Shown: positions 52,659 through 60,746, numbered from the stretch's first letter. The stretch: DNA of 64,000 bases from Pedococcus dokdonensis (GCF_900104525.1 NZ_LT629711.1:3038001-3102000); one strand, 5' to 3'. Notes: generated by a model from the letters alone, not told the origin. Numbers and translations are program-made.

Positions 52659-53276
52659 ATGAGCAACACCACCAAGAAGTCGTCCAGCAAGGTCCTCGCC
52701 TCCGTCGCCCTCCTGGCCGCCGCCGCCGGCGTGGCCGGTCTCGGCACCTTCGGCAGCTTCACCTCCAGCACCTCCGCCAGCGCCTCGGTCGCCTCCGGCA
52801 CCGTCAAGGTCGAGCTCGGCGCCACCGGTGCGGCGAACCGCCTCTCGGTCGCCGCCACCGGCCTGGTCCCCGGCGACACCGTCCAGCGCGCGGTCACCCT
52901 CTCCAACACCGGCAACCAGGACTTCTCCGCGGTCGCCCTCAGCACCACCGCCACCACGTCGAGCAAGCTCGACACCGACGCCACCAACGGCCTGCAGGTC
53001 GTCATCGAGTCCTGCTCCAACGGCTGGGTCGAGGCCGGCACCGCGCCCGCCTACACCTACACCTGCACCGGCACCACCAAGACCGTCCTCGCCTCGCGGG
53101 CCATCGTCGGCGCCAACTCCACGCTGTCGAACCTGCAGTCGCTGACCGCCACCAAGAACGACAGCCTGCGCGTCAAGGTCACCCTCCCCGACACCGCCGA
53201 CAACACCTTCCAGGGCCTGTCCAGCGTCGTGGGCTTCGACTTCACCGCCACGCAGCGCACCGCCACCAACAAGTAA
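52659..53276 (+). CDS. TasA/camelysin-like surface protein
   Basis: A 205-residue exported protein of the SipW-dependent TasA/CalY kind. Basic residues are followed by the hydrophobic core VLASVALLAAAAGVAGLG and the characteristic GTFGSFTSST. The rest is Ser/Thr/Val-rich beta sheet (TVKVELGATGAANRLSVAAT) with one possible disulfide (SCSNGW, YTCTG). Homologues polymerise into surface fibres or act as M73 peptidases; no catalytic motif is obvious here. AAGGAAG precedes the ATG. The SipW gene follows after a 119-base gap with repeats. Confidence 0.85.
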   Translation: MSNTTKKSSSKVLASVALLAAAAGVAGLGTFGSFTSSTSASASVASGTVKVELGATGAANRLSVAATGLVPGDTVQRAVTLSNTGNQDFSAVALSTTATTSSKLDTDATNGLQVVIESCSNGWVEAGTAPAYTYTCTGTTKTVLASRAIVGANSTLSNLQSLTATKNDSLRVKVTLPDTADNTFQGLSSVVGFDFTATQRTATNK

Positions 53277-53318
53277 CACCACCAACGAGTAGCACCACCG
53301 GCGAGTAGCACCACCACC
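53271..53318 (+). repeat. Three 16-bp repeats at the end of the TasA-like gene
   Basis: AAGTAACACCACCAAC, GAGTAGCACCACCGGC and GAGTAGCACCACCACC. The first includes the gene's TAA stop; the other units carry TAG at the matching position, as at 30745-30780. Confidence 0.8.
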
Positions 53319-53395
53319 CAGACCCCGCGCCGGTCGCCACGTCCCCGAGACGGCGGCCGGCGCGGCCCACCAGCACCGCACAGGAAGGCCCGACC

Positions 53396-54112
53396 ATGGC
53401 GCACGCAGTCCAGCTCCGCACCCGCCCGGCCCCGGACCCCGCCCAGCGCTCGGCCGCGTCATTGCGCTCGGCCCCGTCCCTGCGCTCGGCCGCCGCGACC
53501 GGTCCGGCCCTCCGCGTCCGGGTGCTGCTTCAGGTGCTGCGTCGGGTGCTGCGCCGGCTCCCGTCCGTGCTGAGCACCGCCTGCGTCACGCTCGCCGCCG
53601 TCGCCTTCCTGCTGCTGGCGATCGGGCCGCACGTCCTCGGCTACCGCACCGCCACGATGCTCACCGGCAGCATGGCCCCCGGGATCAACCCGGGCGACGT
53701 CGTCGTCAGCGTCCCGAAGCCGGCCGCCGAGGTCGCGGTCGGTGACGTGATCAGCTACCACATCCCCGTCCAGGACCACCGGGTCGAGACGCACCGGGTC
53801 ATCGAGGTCACCCGGGACGCGAACGGCCGGCTGGCCGTGGTCACCAAGGGCGATGCCAACACCGGCGCCGACCCGTGGGTCGCGACCCTCGACGGTGACA
53901 CCGTCTGGCAGACCCAGGCCGTCGTGCCGCACGTCGGCTCGTGGATCCGGGCCCTGCGGGCCCCGCTCGTGCAGGGCGGCGTGTTCTGGGGGGCGCTCGG
54001 CGCCTTCGTCCTGATCGCCCTCTGGCGGATCTGGAGCCCCGAGCGCGACGAGGACCTCGCGGCGGACCGTGACGAGCACCGCGACGAGGAAGCGGAGCCG
54101 GCGCATGGCTGA
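53396..54112 (+). CDS. SipW-type signal peptidase I
   Basis: A 238-residue ER-type signal peptidase. The catalytic Ser92 lies in MLTGSMAPGINPGD and the base His133 in VETHRVIEV, instead of the Lys of ordinary bacterial LepB. It has two membrane helices: ACVTLAAVAFLLLAIG before the domain and GALGAFVLIALWRIW after it. Such enzymes process TasA-like fibre proteins. The N-terminal repeats RSA-ASL-RSA are low complexity. GGAAGG precedes the ATG. Its tail overlaps the Hpt-like gene by eight bases. Confidence 0.9.
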   Translation: MAHAVQLRTRPAPDPAQRSAASLRSAPSLRSAAATGPALRVRVLLQVLRRVLRRLPSVLSTACVTLAAVAFLLLAIGPHVLGYRTATMLTGSMAPGINPGDVVVSVPKPAAEVAVGDVISYHIPVQDHRVETHRVIEVTRDANGRLAVVTKGDANTGADPWVATLDGDTVWQTQAVVPHVGSWIRALRAPLVQGGVFWGALGAFVLIALWRIWSPERDEDLAADRDEHRDEEAEPAHG

Positions 54113-54494
54113 CCTCGTCGACCCGCGGGTCCTGGCTGCCCTGGCGGCCGAGCTGCAGGACCCCGCCGCGGCGGTGACCATCGCCCGGCTCTACCGCGAG
54201 AACCTCGAACGCCGGGTCGCGCGACTCGACACCGCGTGCGGCCAGGAAGACCTCGAGACGGCCATGGACGTCACCCTCAGCCTCAAGGTCACCTCGGCCA
54301 CGGTCGGTGCCCTGGCCCTGCGGTCCTGCGCCCAGCGGGTCGAGCCGTCCCTGGCCGCGGGTGACTGGGTCTCCGCGCGGTCGGCCGCCGCCGCGGTCCG
54401 CGCCGCGACCCCGGCCACCCTCGGCGCGATCGACGCGCTGCTGGGGGGCCCGCTCCTCGGTGCCCCGCTCGACAGAGCACCGCTCGCCGGCTGA
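54105..54494 (+). CDS. Hpt-like protein without the phosphoacceptor histidine
   Basis: A 129-residue helical protein. It has the Hpt-domain pattern LYRENLERRVARLDTACG then VTLSLKVTSATVGALALRS. In true Hpt domains the H of AHSLKGSSA accepts phosphate; here the aligned residue is Leu58 and the next glycine is Val62, so phosphotransfer by that site is impossible. It may be a decoy that binds a receiver domain. It overlaps the sipW gene by eight bases, so it is co-expressed with the fibre system. A terminator follows. Confidence 0.75.
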   Translation: MADLVDPRVLAALAAELQDPAAAVTIARLYRENLERRVARLDTACGQEDLETAMDVTLSLKVTSATVGALALRSCAQRVEPSLAAGDWVSARSAAAAVRAATPATLGAIDALLGGPLLGAPLDRAPLAG

Positions 54495-54505
54495 GCCGCC
54501 CGCCG

Positions 54506-54540
54506 CACGGCACTGCTCACGCAGACCGAGCAGTGCCGTG
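54506..54540. terminator. Hairpin between the Hpt-like and OmpR-type genes
   Basis: 13-bp perfect arms (CACGGCACTGCTC and complement) with a nine-base loop lie midway between two convergent stop codons. Confidence 0.75.
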
Positions 54541-54548
54541 GGGCCGGC

Positions 54549-55319
54549 TCACACCGAGCCGGGCTCCTCCATGCGGTAGCCCACCCCGCGCACGGTGCGG
54601 ATGAACGACGCGCTCCCGGCGGCGCGGGACAGCTTGCGTCGCATGTTGCCGACGTGCACCTCGACCAGGTGCTCGTCCGCGGCCCAGCCGTCACCCCACA
54701 CGGTGCGCATCAGCACGTCGCGGCCCCAGACCCGACGCGGTGCCCGGACCATCGTGGCGAGCAGGTCGAACTCGGTGCGGGTCAGCTCGACCTCGTCACC
54801 GTCGACCGCCACCGCGCGGCTCTCGAGGTCGACGGTGAGCCGCCCGAGCGACACCGTCTCCGAGCCCGCGGCGGAAGCCTCGGGGGCCTCCACCGGCTGG
54901 GGCCCGGGGGCAGCGGCACCGGCGGTTGCGCTGGGCTCCGGTGCGGCGCGTGGCCGGCGGAACATCGCGGTCACCCGTGCCTGGAGCTCCCGCGGGCTGA
55001 ACGGCTTGGTGAGGTAGTCGTCGGCGCCGATCTCCAGGCCCATCAGCCGGTCGATCTCGTCGGTGCGTGCGCTGATCATCACGATGTAGGCGTCGGACAC
55101 CTCACGGACCCGACGGCACACCTCGATGCCGTCGAGGTCGGGCAGCCCCAGGTCGAGCGTGACCAGGTCGGGGCGCACCTCGGCCACCATCTCCAGCCCC
55201 TCGCGCCCGCTCTCGGCGACGTGCACCTCGAGGCCCTTCTTGCCCAGGCTTGCGGCGATGAGCTCCCGGATGTCCGGGTCGTCCTCGACCACCACGGCGG
55301 TCTGCGCAGGCGGGCTCAT
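54549..55319 (-). CDS. OmpR-family response regulator
   Basis: A 256-residue regulator. The receiver domain (residues 1-120) has acidic pocket VEDDPD, phosphoacceptor D56 in VTLDLGLPD and K in DYLTKPFSP. A 40-residue Ala/Pro linker follows, and then a winged helix (residues about 160-250) with ELTRTEFDLLATMVRAP and HVGNMRRKL. There is no partner kinase nearby. It is encoded within the surface-fibre cluster and may bind the 11-bp-spaced repeats upstream of the two surface-protein genes. The ATG precedes PPAQTAVVVEDD; the repeats upstream of it are not coding. Confidence 0.9.
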   Translation of the reverse strand: MSPPAQTAVVVEDDPDIRELIAASLGKKGLEVHVAESGREGLEMVAEVRPDLVTLDLGLPDLDGIEVCRRVREVSDAYIVMISARTDEIDRLMGLEIGADDYLTKPFSPRELQARVTAMFRRPRAAPEPSATAGAAAPGPQPVEAPEASAAGSETVSLGRLTVDLESRAVAVDGDEVELTRTEFDLLATMVRAPRRVWGRDVLMRTVWGDGWAADEHLVEVHVGNMRRKLSRAAGSASFIRTVRGVGYRMEEPGSV

Positions 55320-55393
55320 GCCGCCATCCTCGCATGTGCGTGCGTCTGCGCCCGCTCGCCGCGGGTTGGTGCGGCGGGAGTGCGCGCGCCGCG

Positions 55394-55458
55394 CGCCCAC
55401 ACCCTGCGCCCACACCCTGCGCCCACACCCTGCGCCCACACCCTGCGCCCACACCTTG
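55394..55458. repeat. Five 13-bp repeats in a divergent promoter region
   Basis: Five units of CGCCCACACCCTG (the last with one change) lie between the regulator start and the second surface-protein gene. Pitch is 13 bp, so not helically phased. Confidence 0.9.
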
Positions 55459-55471
55459 TCCGAATCTTGCG
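55454..55471 (+). promoter_or_regulatory. CCTTGTC/TCTTGCG repeat at 11-bp pitch before the second surface protein
   Basis: Matches the site at 52500-52517; the right half and its following GGA are identical. It ends 45 bp before the ATG. Confidence 0.45.
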
Positions 55472-55516
55472 GATCGCTGAGGGTCGCGTTGCGGCGGGGC
55501 CGGGAGACTGGACGGC

Positions 55517-55924
55517 ATGACCCCCGGCACGACGACCCGACGGCTGGCGATGGCTGCCGTCCTGGCGGTCCTCGTCGCGCTGGTGCCCGGTGCTGCGTTC
55601 GCGAAGTTCAGCCGGACCGCCGGCTCCACCATGTCGGTCGGCACGGCGACGCTCGGCATGCCGTCGACCGCCACCCTGAGCAAGTCCTGCCCGTTCCTCA
55701 TCTTCGCCGGCAGCCTCAAGGTGACCTTCCCGGACGTGCCGCTCGCCGAGAGCTACCTCGTCACGCTCGACCCGCCGTCCGGCACCGTCACCAGCAAGAC
55801 CGTCACCTCGGGCGGCGCGGGCGCGACCTTCTCGCTCAGCCGCTCCGGCACCTACGACGTCACCGTCGTGGCCCGGGTGTCGAGCTGGACCGGGCCCGCT
55901 TTGTCGCGTTCGTTCACCTGCTGA
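55517..55924 (+). CDS. Small secreted SipW-type protein
   Basis: A 135-residue exported protein. Signal hydrophobic core AMAAVLAVLVALVPGAA ends with AFAKFSRTAG, the pattern of SipW substrates. The mature part is a beta-sandwich-like domain (LKVTFPDVPLAESYLVTLD, GTYDVTVVARV) with two cysteines that may pair (SKSCPF and final C). It could be a minor fibre component. It is divergent from the OmpR-type gene, with the 13-bp repeats in between. Confidence 0.8.
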   Translation: MTPGTTTRRLAMAAVLAVLVALVPGAAFAKFSRTAGSTMSVGTATLGMPSTATLSKSCPFLIFAGSLKVTFPDVPLAESYLVTLDPPSGTVTSKTVTSGGAGATFSLSRSGTYDVTVVARVSSWTGPALSRSFTC

Positions 55925-55991
55925 CGCAGGGCGCACGCCGCACCACCTCGAAGGGGTGCCGCGACGCCGGACCGTGATTTGACGCGGCACC

Positions 55992-56010
55992 TTAGGTGAG
56001 GCTTACCTTG
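55992..56010 (+). promoter_or_regulatory. IdeR/DtxR iron box upstream of efeU
   Basis: TTAGGTGAGGCTTACCTTG matches the 19-bp DtxR-family consensus at about 16 positions, including the TTAGG and ACCT halves. It lies 41 bp before the efeU GTG, so repression by iron-loaded IdeR is expected. Confidence 0.85.
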
Positions 56011-56051
56011 GTCTCAATACGCAAGCCTCGTATGCCGGAAATCAGGTTCTC

Positions 56052-56912
56052 GTGCTCCTCAGCAATGCGCTCATCGGACTCCGCGAAGGTCTGGAAGCAG
56101 CCCTCGTGGTCGTCATCCTCGTCGCGTTCCTCGTGAAGACGGAGCGCCGCTGGGCCCTCAAGCAGGTCTGGAGCGGGGTGGCCGTGGCCGTCCTGCTGTC
56201 CGTCGCGATCGGTGCGGTGCTCACCTACGGCACCCGGCAGCTGTCCTTCGAGACCCAGGAGCTGATCGGCGGCAGCGCCTCGATCCTCGCCGTCGCCTTC
56301 GTGACCGCGATGGTGTTCTGGATGCGCACCGCCGCCCGCACCATCTCCGGCGAGCTCAAGGGCAAGCTCGACCAGGCACTGTCCGTCGGCGGCTGGGCCG
56401 TCGCGCTGGTCGGGTTCCTGGGCGTGGGCCGCGAGGGTCTGGAGACCGCCCTGTTCTTCTACGCCAGCGTGCAGACCGCCGGTGCCGGCACCTCCCAGCC
56501 GCTGATCGGCTTCGTCATCGGGATCGCGGTCGCCGTCGTCCTCGGGATCCTGATCTACCGCGGCGCCGTCCGGATCAACCTCTCGAAGTTCTTCCGCTAC
56601 ACCGGGATCGCGCTGATCGTCGTTGCGGCCGGGATCCTCTCCTACGGCATCCACGACCTGCAGGAGGCCGCCTTCCTGCCCGGGCTGAACAGCCTGGCCT
56701 TCGACGTGAGCGGCGCGATCCCGCCCGACTCCTGGTACGGCACCCTGCTCAAGGGCACCGTCAACTTCACGCCGAACACGACCTGGCTGCAGGCCATCGC
56801 CTGGACCCTCTACCTCGTCGTCGTCATGACCTTCTTCCTCAAGCCGGCGCGGACCGCGCCGGCCCCGGCCGTCCCCGCCGCCGCGTCCGTCGGCCCGGTC
56901 CGCACCAACTAG
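56052..56912 (+). CDS. efeU: EfeU ferric/ferrous iron permease
   Basis: A 286-residue FTR1-family permease with seven membrane helices. The two REGLE iron-binding motifs are at residues 11-15 and 127-131. It forms the channel of the EfeUOB system. The GTG start is immediately before the first helix. The IdeR box implies induction under iron starvation. A tandem repeat of 19 bp covers its stop. The next gene, efeO, is 105 bases downstream. Confidence 0.93.
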   Translation: MLLSNALIGLREGLEAALVVVILVAFLVKTERRWALKQVWSGVAVAVLLSVAIGAVLTYGTRQLSFETQELIGGSASILAVAFVTAMVFWMRTAARTISGELKGKLDQALSVGGWAVALVGFLGVGREGLETALFFYASVQTAGAGTSQPLIGFVIGIAVAVVLGILIYRGAVRINLSKFFRYTGIALIVVAAGILSYGIHDLQEAAFLPGLNSLAFDVSGAIPPDSWYGTLLKGTVNFTPNTTWLQAIAWTLYLVVVMTFFLKPARTAPAPAVPAAASVGPVRTN

Positions 56913-56969
56913 CCCGGTCCGCACCAACCAGCTCCGCCGGCACCAAACCAGCCCCGCCGGCACCAACCA
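56893..56969 (+). repeat. Four 19/20-bp repeats at the end of efeU
   Basis: GCCCGGTCCGCACCAACTA, GCCCGGTCCGCACCAACCA and two diverged copies (GCTCCGCCGGCACCAAACCA, GCCCCGCCGGCACCAACCA). The first contains the efeU TAG stop. Confidence 0.8.
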
Positions 56970-57017
56970 GCCAGGCCACCGCACCGGCCCCCGACGACCC
57001 TTCACCAAGGAGCCCCA

Positions 57018-58151
57018 ATGCGCATCACCCCCGTCCACGCAGGCCTGGGCCTCGTCGTCCTCCTGGCGACCGCTGCCTGCGGGAGCTCGGACGACGCCGC
57101 TCCGACCTCGGGCAAGGGCCCGATCGCGGTCGAGGCCTCGGACACGGCCTGCAAGGTCGAGCGCTCCGAGGCGGTGGCGGGCACGATCCAGTTCACCGTG
57201 CGCAACACCGGCTCCAAGGTCAACGAGTTCTACGTCTACGGCGAGGGCGACCAGATCATCGGCGAGGTCGAGAACATCACGCCCGGCCTGACCCGCTCCT
57301 TCCACGTCGAGGTCTCGACCCCCGGCACCTACCAGACCGCGTGCAAGCCGGGCATGAAGGGCAAGGGGATCCGCGCCGACTTCACGGTCACCGGCGGCAC
57401 CGCCTCGCAGGCCCCTGACGCGGCGATGGCCGCGGCGGTCACCCAGTACCAGACCTTCGTCTCGGCCCAGTCCGACGAGCTGCTGACCCGCACCACCGAG
57501 TTCGTCACCCTGGTCAAGGCCGGCAAGGTCGACGAGGCCAAGCGGGCCTTCCCGCTGGCCCGCGGCCCGTGGGAGCGGATCGAGCCGGTGGCCGAGTCGT
57601 TCGGTGACCTCGACCCGCGGATCGACGGCCGCGAGGACGTCGTCGAGGAGGGCATGAAGTTCACCGGCTTCCACCGCCTCGAGAAGGACCTGTGGGTCGA
57701 CGGACTGCAGCCGGACTCCGACGCCATCGCCGACCAGCTGCTGACCGACGTCAAGGAGATCGTCGCCAAGGCCAAGGCGGTCGAGCTCAACCCGCTGCAG
57801 CTCGCCAACGGCTCGAAGGCACTGCTCGACGAGGTCGCCACCGGCAAGATCACCGGTGAGGAGGACCGCTACAGCCACACCGACCTCTACGACTTCGACG
57901 AGAACGTCAAGGGATCCAAGGCTGCGATCGACGCCCTCCGCCCGGTGCTCAAGACCCGCGACGCGGCGCTGCTCGCCGACATCGACGCCAGGTTCGCGGC
58001 GCTGGACGCCGAGCTCGACAAGCACCGCACCGACGACGGCTTCGTGCTCTACACCGCGCTGTCCAAGGACGAGGTCCGGGCCCTGACCGTCGCGCTGGAC
58101 GCGGTCAGCGAGCCGATCTCGACGGTCGCCGGAGTGGTCGCGGCCCAGTGA
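57018..58151 (+). CDS. efeO: EfeO lipoprotein (cupredoxin-M75)
   Basis: A 377-residue lipoprotein, lipidated at C21 of LLATAACGSS. It has an N-terminal cupredoxin-like domain (residues about 35-130: FTVRNTGSKVNEFYVYGEGD, TACKPGMKGKG) and a C-terminal imelysin/M75 domain with the metal motif GFHRLEKDLW. It binds iron and hands it to EfeU. ATG start preceded by AAGGAG. Its stop overlaps the efeB GTG by four bases. Confidence 0.93.
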   Translation: MRITPVHAGLGLVVLLATAACGSSDDAAPTSGKGPIAVEASDTACKVERSEAVAGTIQFTVRNTGSKVNEFYVYGEGDQIIGEVENITPGLTRSFHVEVSTPGTYQTACKPGMKGKGIRADFTVTGGTASQAPDAAMAAAVTQYQTFVSAQSDELLTRTTEFVTLVKAGKVDEAKRAFPLARGPWERIEPVAESFGDLDPRIDGREDVVEEGMKFTGFHRLEKDLWVDGLQPDSDAIADQLLTDVKEIVAKAKAVELNPLQLANGSKALLDEVATGKITGEEDRYSHTDLYDFDENVKGSKAAIDALRPVLKTRDAALLADIDARFAALDAELDKHRTDDGFVLYTALSKDEVRALTVALDAVSEPISTVAGVVAAQ

Positions 58152-59443
58152 CCGAGCAGCCCACCTCCCCTCTCAGCCGCCGGCGGCTGCTCGGCGTCGG
58201 TGCCGGGGCGGCCGTGGCCGGTGCCGTGGCCGGCGTCGGTGGCGCGTATGCCGCGACGCACGCGAGCGCGGACCCTGCCACCGCGGGCGGCGGCGCAGAC
58301 CAGGCGTCCTCCGACGACATGGTGCCGTTCCGCGGCGAGCACCAGTCCGGCATCATCACCCCGGCCCAGGACCGGATGCACTTCGTGGCCCTCGACGTGG
58401 TCACCCAGGACCGGGCCGCGCTCGCCGCGATGCTCAAGGCCTGGACCCGGGCGGCCGAGCGGATGACCGCGGGGGCCGAGGCAGCCCCGGGTGGGGTCGT
58501 CGGTGGCGGTCCCTACCGCGCTCCCGAGGACACCGGCGAGGCCTACGACCTGGACGCCTCCGACCTGACCATCACGATCGGCTACGGCCCGTCGCTGTTC
58601 GACGACCGGTTCGGCCTGGCGGACCGGAAGCCCGACGCGCTGCGGGACCTGCCCGGCTTCGTGGGCGACGACCTCGACCCGGCCCGCAGCGGCGGCGACC
58701 TCTGCATCCAGGCCTGTGCCAACGACCCGCAGGTCGCCGTGCACGCAGTGCGCAACCTCGTGCGGATGGGCTTCGGCGTGGTGTCGGTGCGCTGGAGCCA
58801 GCTCGGCTTCGGGCGCACCTCGTCCACCACCCGGAACCAGGTCACCCCCCGCAACATGTTCGGGTTCAAGGACGGCACCAACAACCTCAAGGCCGAGGAC
58901 GGCGACGCCCTGGCCGAGCACGTGTGGGTGCAGCCGGCCGACGTCCCGGGTGGCTCGGCCTGGATGGCGGGCGGCTCCTACCTGGTCGCCCGGCGGATCC
59001 GGATGCACATCGAGATCTGGGACCGCACCCCGCTCCAGGAGCAGCAGGACATCATCGGCCGCGACAAGGGAGAGGGTGCCCCACTGGGCCAGAAGGGCGA
59101 GTTCGACACCCTCGACTTCGCCACGAAGGGGGCCGACGGCAAGCCCGCGATCCCGGTCGACGCGCACGTGGCCCTCGCGCACGAGAGCCGGCTGAACGGC
59201 ATACGGATCCTGCGCCGTGGCTACAACTTCACCGACGGCTCCGACGGGGTCGGGCACCTCGACGCCGGACTCTTCTTCATCGGCTTCATGCGCGACGCGC
59301 ACCAGCAGTTCGTGCCGATGCAGCGAGCCCTGGCTGCCAAGGACGGGCTCAACGAGTACATCGAGCACACCGGCTCGGCGGTCTTCGCCTGTCCGCCCGG
59401 CCTCGGCGCCGAGGATTACTGGGGTCAGGCGCTCTTCAGCTGA
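58148..59443 (+). CDS. efeB: EfeB Dyp-type peroxidase, Tat-exported
   Basis: A 431-residue heme peroxidase exported by the Tat pathway: RRR at residues 11-13 in SRRRLLGVG, then a hydrophobic region and AYA. The Dyp signature GFKDGT carries the distal Asp, and RILRRGYNF follows the proximal region. It oxidises ferrous iron or extracts iron from heme for EfeO/U. The GTG start overlaps efeO. Its last 19 bases overlap the convergent PAP2 gene. Confidence 0.93.
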   Translation: MTEQPTSPLSRRRLLGVGAGAAVAGAVAGVGGAYAATHASADPATAGGGADQASSDDMVPFRGEHQSGIITPAQDRMHFVALDVVTQDRAALAAMLKAWTRAAERMTAGAEAAPGGVVGGGPYRAPEDTGEAYDLDASDLTITIGYGPSLFDDRFGLADRKPDALRDLPGFVGDDLDPARSGGDLCIQACANDPQVAVHAVRNLVRMGFGVVSVRWSQLGFGRTSSTTRNQVTPRNMFGFKDGTNNLKAEDGDALAEHVWVQPADVPGGSAWMAGGSYLVARRIRMHIEIWDRTPLQEQQDIIGRDKGEGAPLGQKGEFDTLDFATKGADGKPAIPVDAHVALAHESRLNGIRILRRGYNFTDGSDGVGHLDAGLFFIGFMRDAHQQFVPMQRALAAKDGLNEYIEHTGSAVFACPPGLGAEDYWGQALFS

Positions 59444-60108
59444 GGCGCCTCGGCGCGGGCCCGGTGGCGGTACCACTGGTAGGCGAGCACCGCGCAGACC
59501 ACGCCGTTCACCATGCCGGCCAGGACGTCGGAGATGTGGTGGGCGCCACGATAGAGCCGCGCGATCCCGACGAGGAACGGGATGACCCCGCAGACGCCCA
59601 TGACCAGCGCCCGGAGCCACGGCCGCTCGATCCGGGCGGAGGCCATCAGCAGGAACGAGAGGTACAGCGCCGTCGAGGCGCCGGTGTGACCGCTCGGGTA
59701 GCTCGACGTCGGCGGGGAGGCGTCCATCGGCAGGGCCGGCGGACGCTGGCGCCCGACGAGCAGGGTCAGGAACAGGAAGATCGTCGCCTGCAGCGAGATC
59801 GCGATCAGCGGGACCACGGCCCAGCGCCACTCCCGGGTGCGCCACCAGATGACGGCGACCGCGATGAGGCACACCCCGATCACCACCTCGGTGTTGCCGA
59901 ACCGCGAGCAGACCCAGCTGATCGGGTCCCAGAAGTCGGTGCGGTTGCGGTTGAACGCGTCGGTGACCTTGTCCTCCCAGTCGTCGACCGCGTCGAGTGG
60001 ACCGTTGAGGAGCAGGCCGATGCCCGCGAGCACCCCGAAGAGGACTACGCCGGGTGCGACGGCCCTGACGAGGAGGTCGGTGAGGTCTTGCCGATGAATC
60101 CGAGCCAT
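59425..60108 (-). CDS. PAP2 lipid phosphatase (second)
   Basis: A 227-residue membrane phosphatase with six helices. The three motifs are intact: VGRQRP, PSGHTGAS, and ARLYRGAHHISDV. It hydrolyses phosphatidate, undecaprenyl pyrophosphate or similar lipids. The ATG gives the opening MARIHRQDLTDLLVRAV and lies 64 bases inside the preceding same-strand PAP2 gene, without a visible ribosome binding site. Its tail overlaps efeB by 19 bases. Confidence 0.85.
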   Translation of the reverse strand: MARIHRQDLTDLLVRAVAPGVVLFGVLAGIGLLLNGPLDAVDDWEDKVTDAFNRNRTDFWDPISWVCSRFGNTEVVIGVCLIAVAVIWWRTREWRWAVVPLIAISLQATIFLFLTLLVGRQRPPALPMDASPPTSSYPSGHTGASTALYLSFLLMASARIERPWLRALVMGVCGVIPFLVGIARLYRGAHHISDVLAGMVNGVVCAVLAYQWYRHRARAEAPQLKSA

Positions 60109-60746
60109 GAGGAGAACGTAATGCCCACACCGAGCACATAGCCCGCCAACACGTCGGAGGGGAAGTGAACCCCGAGAAAGATCCGGTCCAGGCCCACGAC
60201 CAGCGCAAACACCACGGCGAGCACGATCGACACCCGGTGGCCGACCCGTCCCAGCACGGGCCAGAGCAGGAAGACCACGACGGTCGCGACGACCGCGGCG
60301 TTGAACGCGTGACCGGACGGGAACGAGAACCCCGGCGAGTGCGAGATCGGGTCCTGCACGATCGGCCGGGCCCGGCCGACGAGCAGCTTGGCGAGCAGCC
60401 CGACGTTCCAGGCGAGCATCATGGTGAAGAACGCCCACAGGGCCCGGCCGCGCAGCTTCCTCGCCGCCCAGACCCAGATGCACAGGCCGGTGGCGAGGAT
60501 GTAGAGCAGGAACGGCTGGCTGATGCCCTGCAGGGCGATCAGGGTGTCGGCCAGGCCGTGCGAGCGGGTGAAGTCGGTCGACTCGCGGATCAGGTCGTTG
60601 TCGAGCCGGATCAGCGGGTCGAACTTCTGCCGCACCGCGTACCCGAGCAGCAGCACCGGCACCGCGAAGAGCACCATGGCCACCGCCCCGCGCACCAACC
60701 GAGCCGAGTGGGACTTCGCGACGGCCTTGGTCGTGTCGGTCGCCAT
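60045..60746 (-). CDS. PAP2 lipid phosphatase (first)
   Basis: A 233-residue PAP2 enzyme with six helices. Motifs are LVGRARP, PSGHAFNA and DRIFLGVHFPSDV. It differs from the neighbouring PAP2 in sequence, so the pair is not a recent duplication. Its ATG shares one base with the diacylglycerol-kinase stop. Together they form a lipid phosphate kinase/phosphatase operon. The last 64 bases overlap the next gene in another frame. Confidence 0.88.
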   Translation of the reverse strand: MATDTTKAVAKSHSARLVRGAVAMVLFAVPVLLLGYAVRQKFDPLIRLDNDLIRESTDFTRSHGLADTLIALQGISQPFLLYILATGLCIWVWAARKLRGRALWAFFTMMLAWNVGLLAKLLVGRARPIVQDPISHSPGFSFPSGHAFNAAVVATVVVFLLWPVLGRVGHRVSIVLAVVFALVVGLDRIFLGVHFPSDVLAGYVLGVGITFSSWLGFIGKTSPTSSSGPSHPA

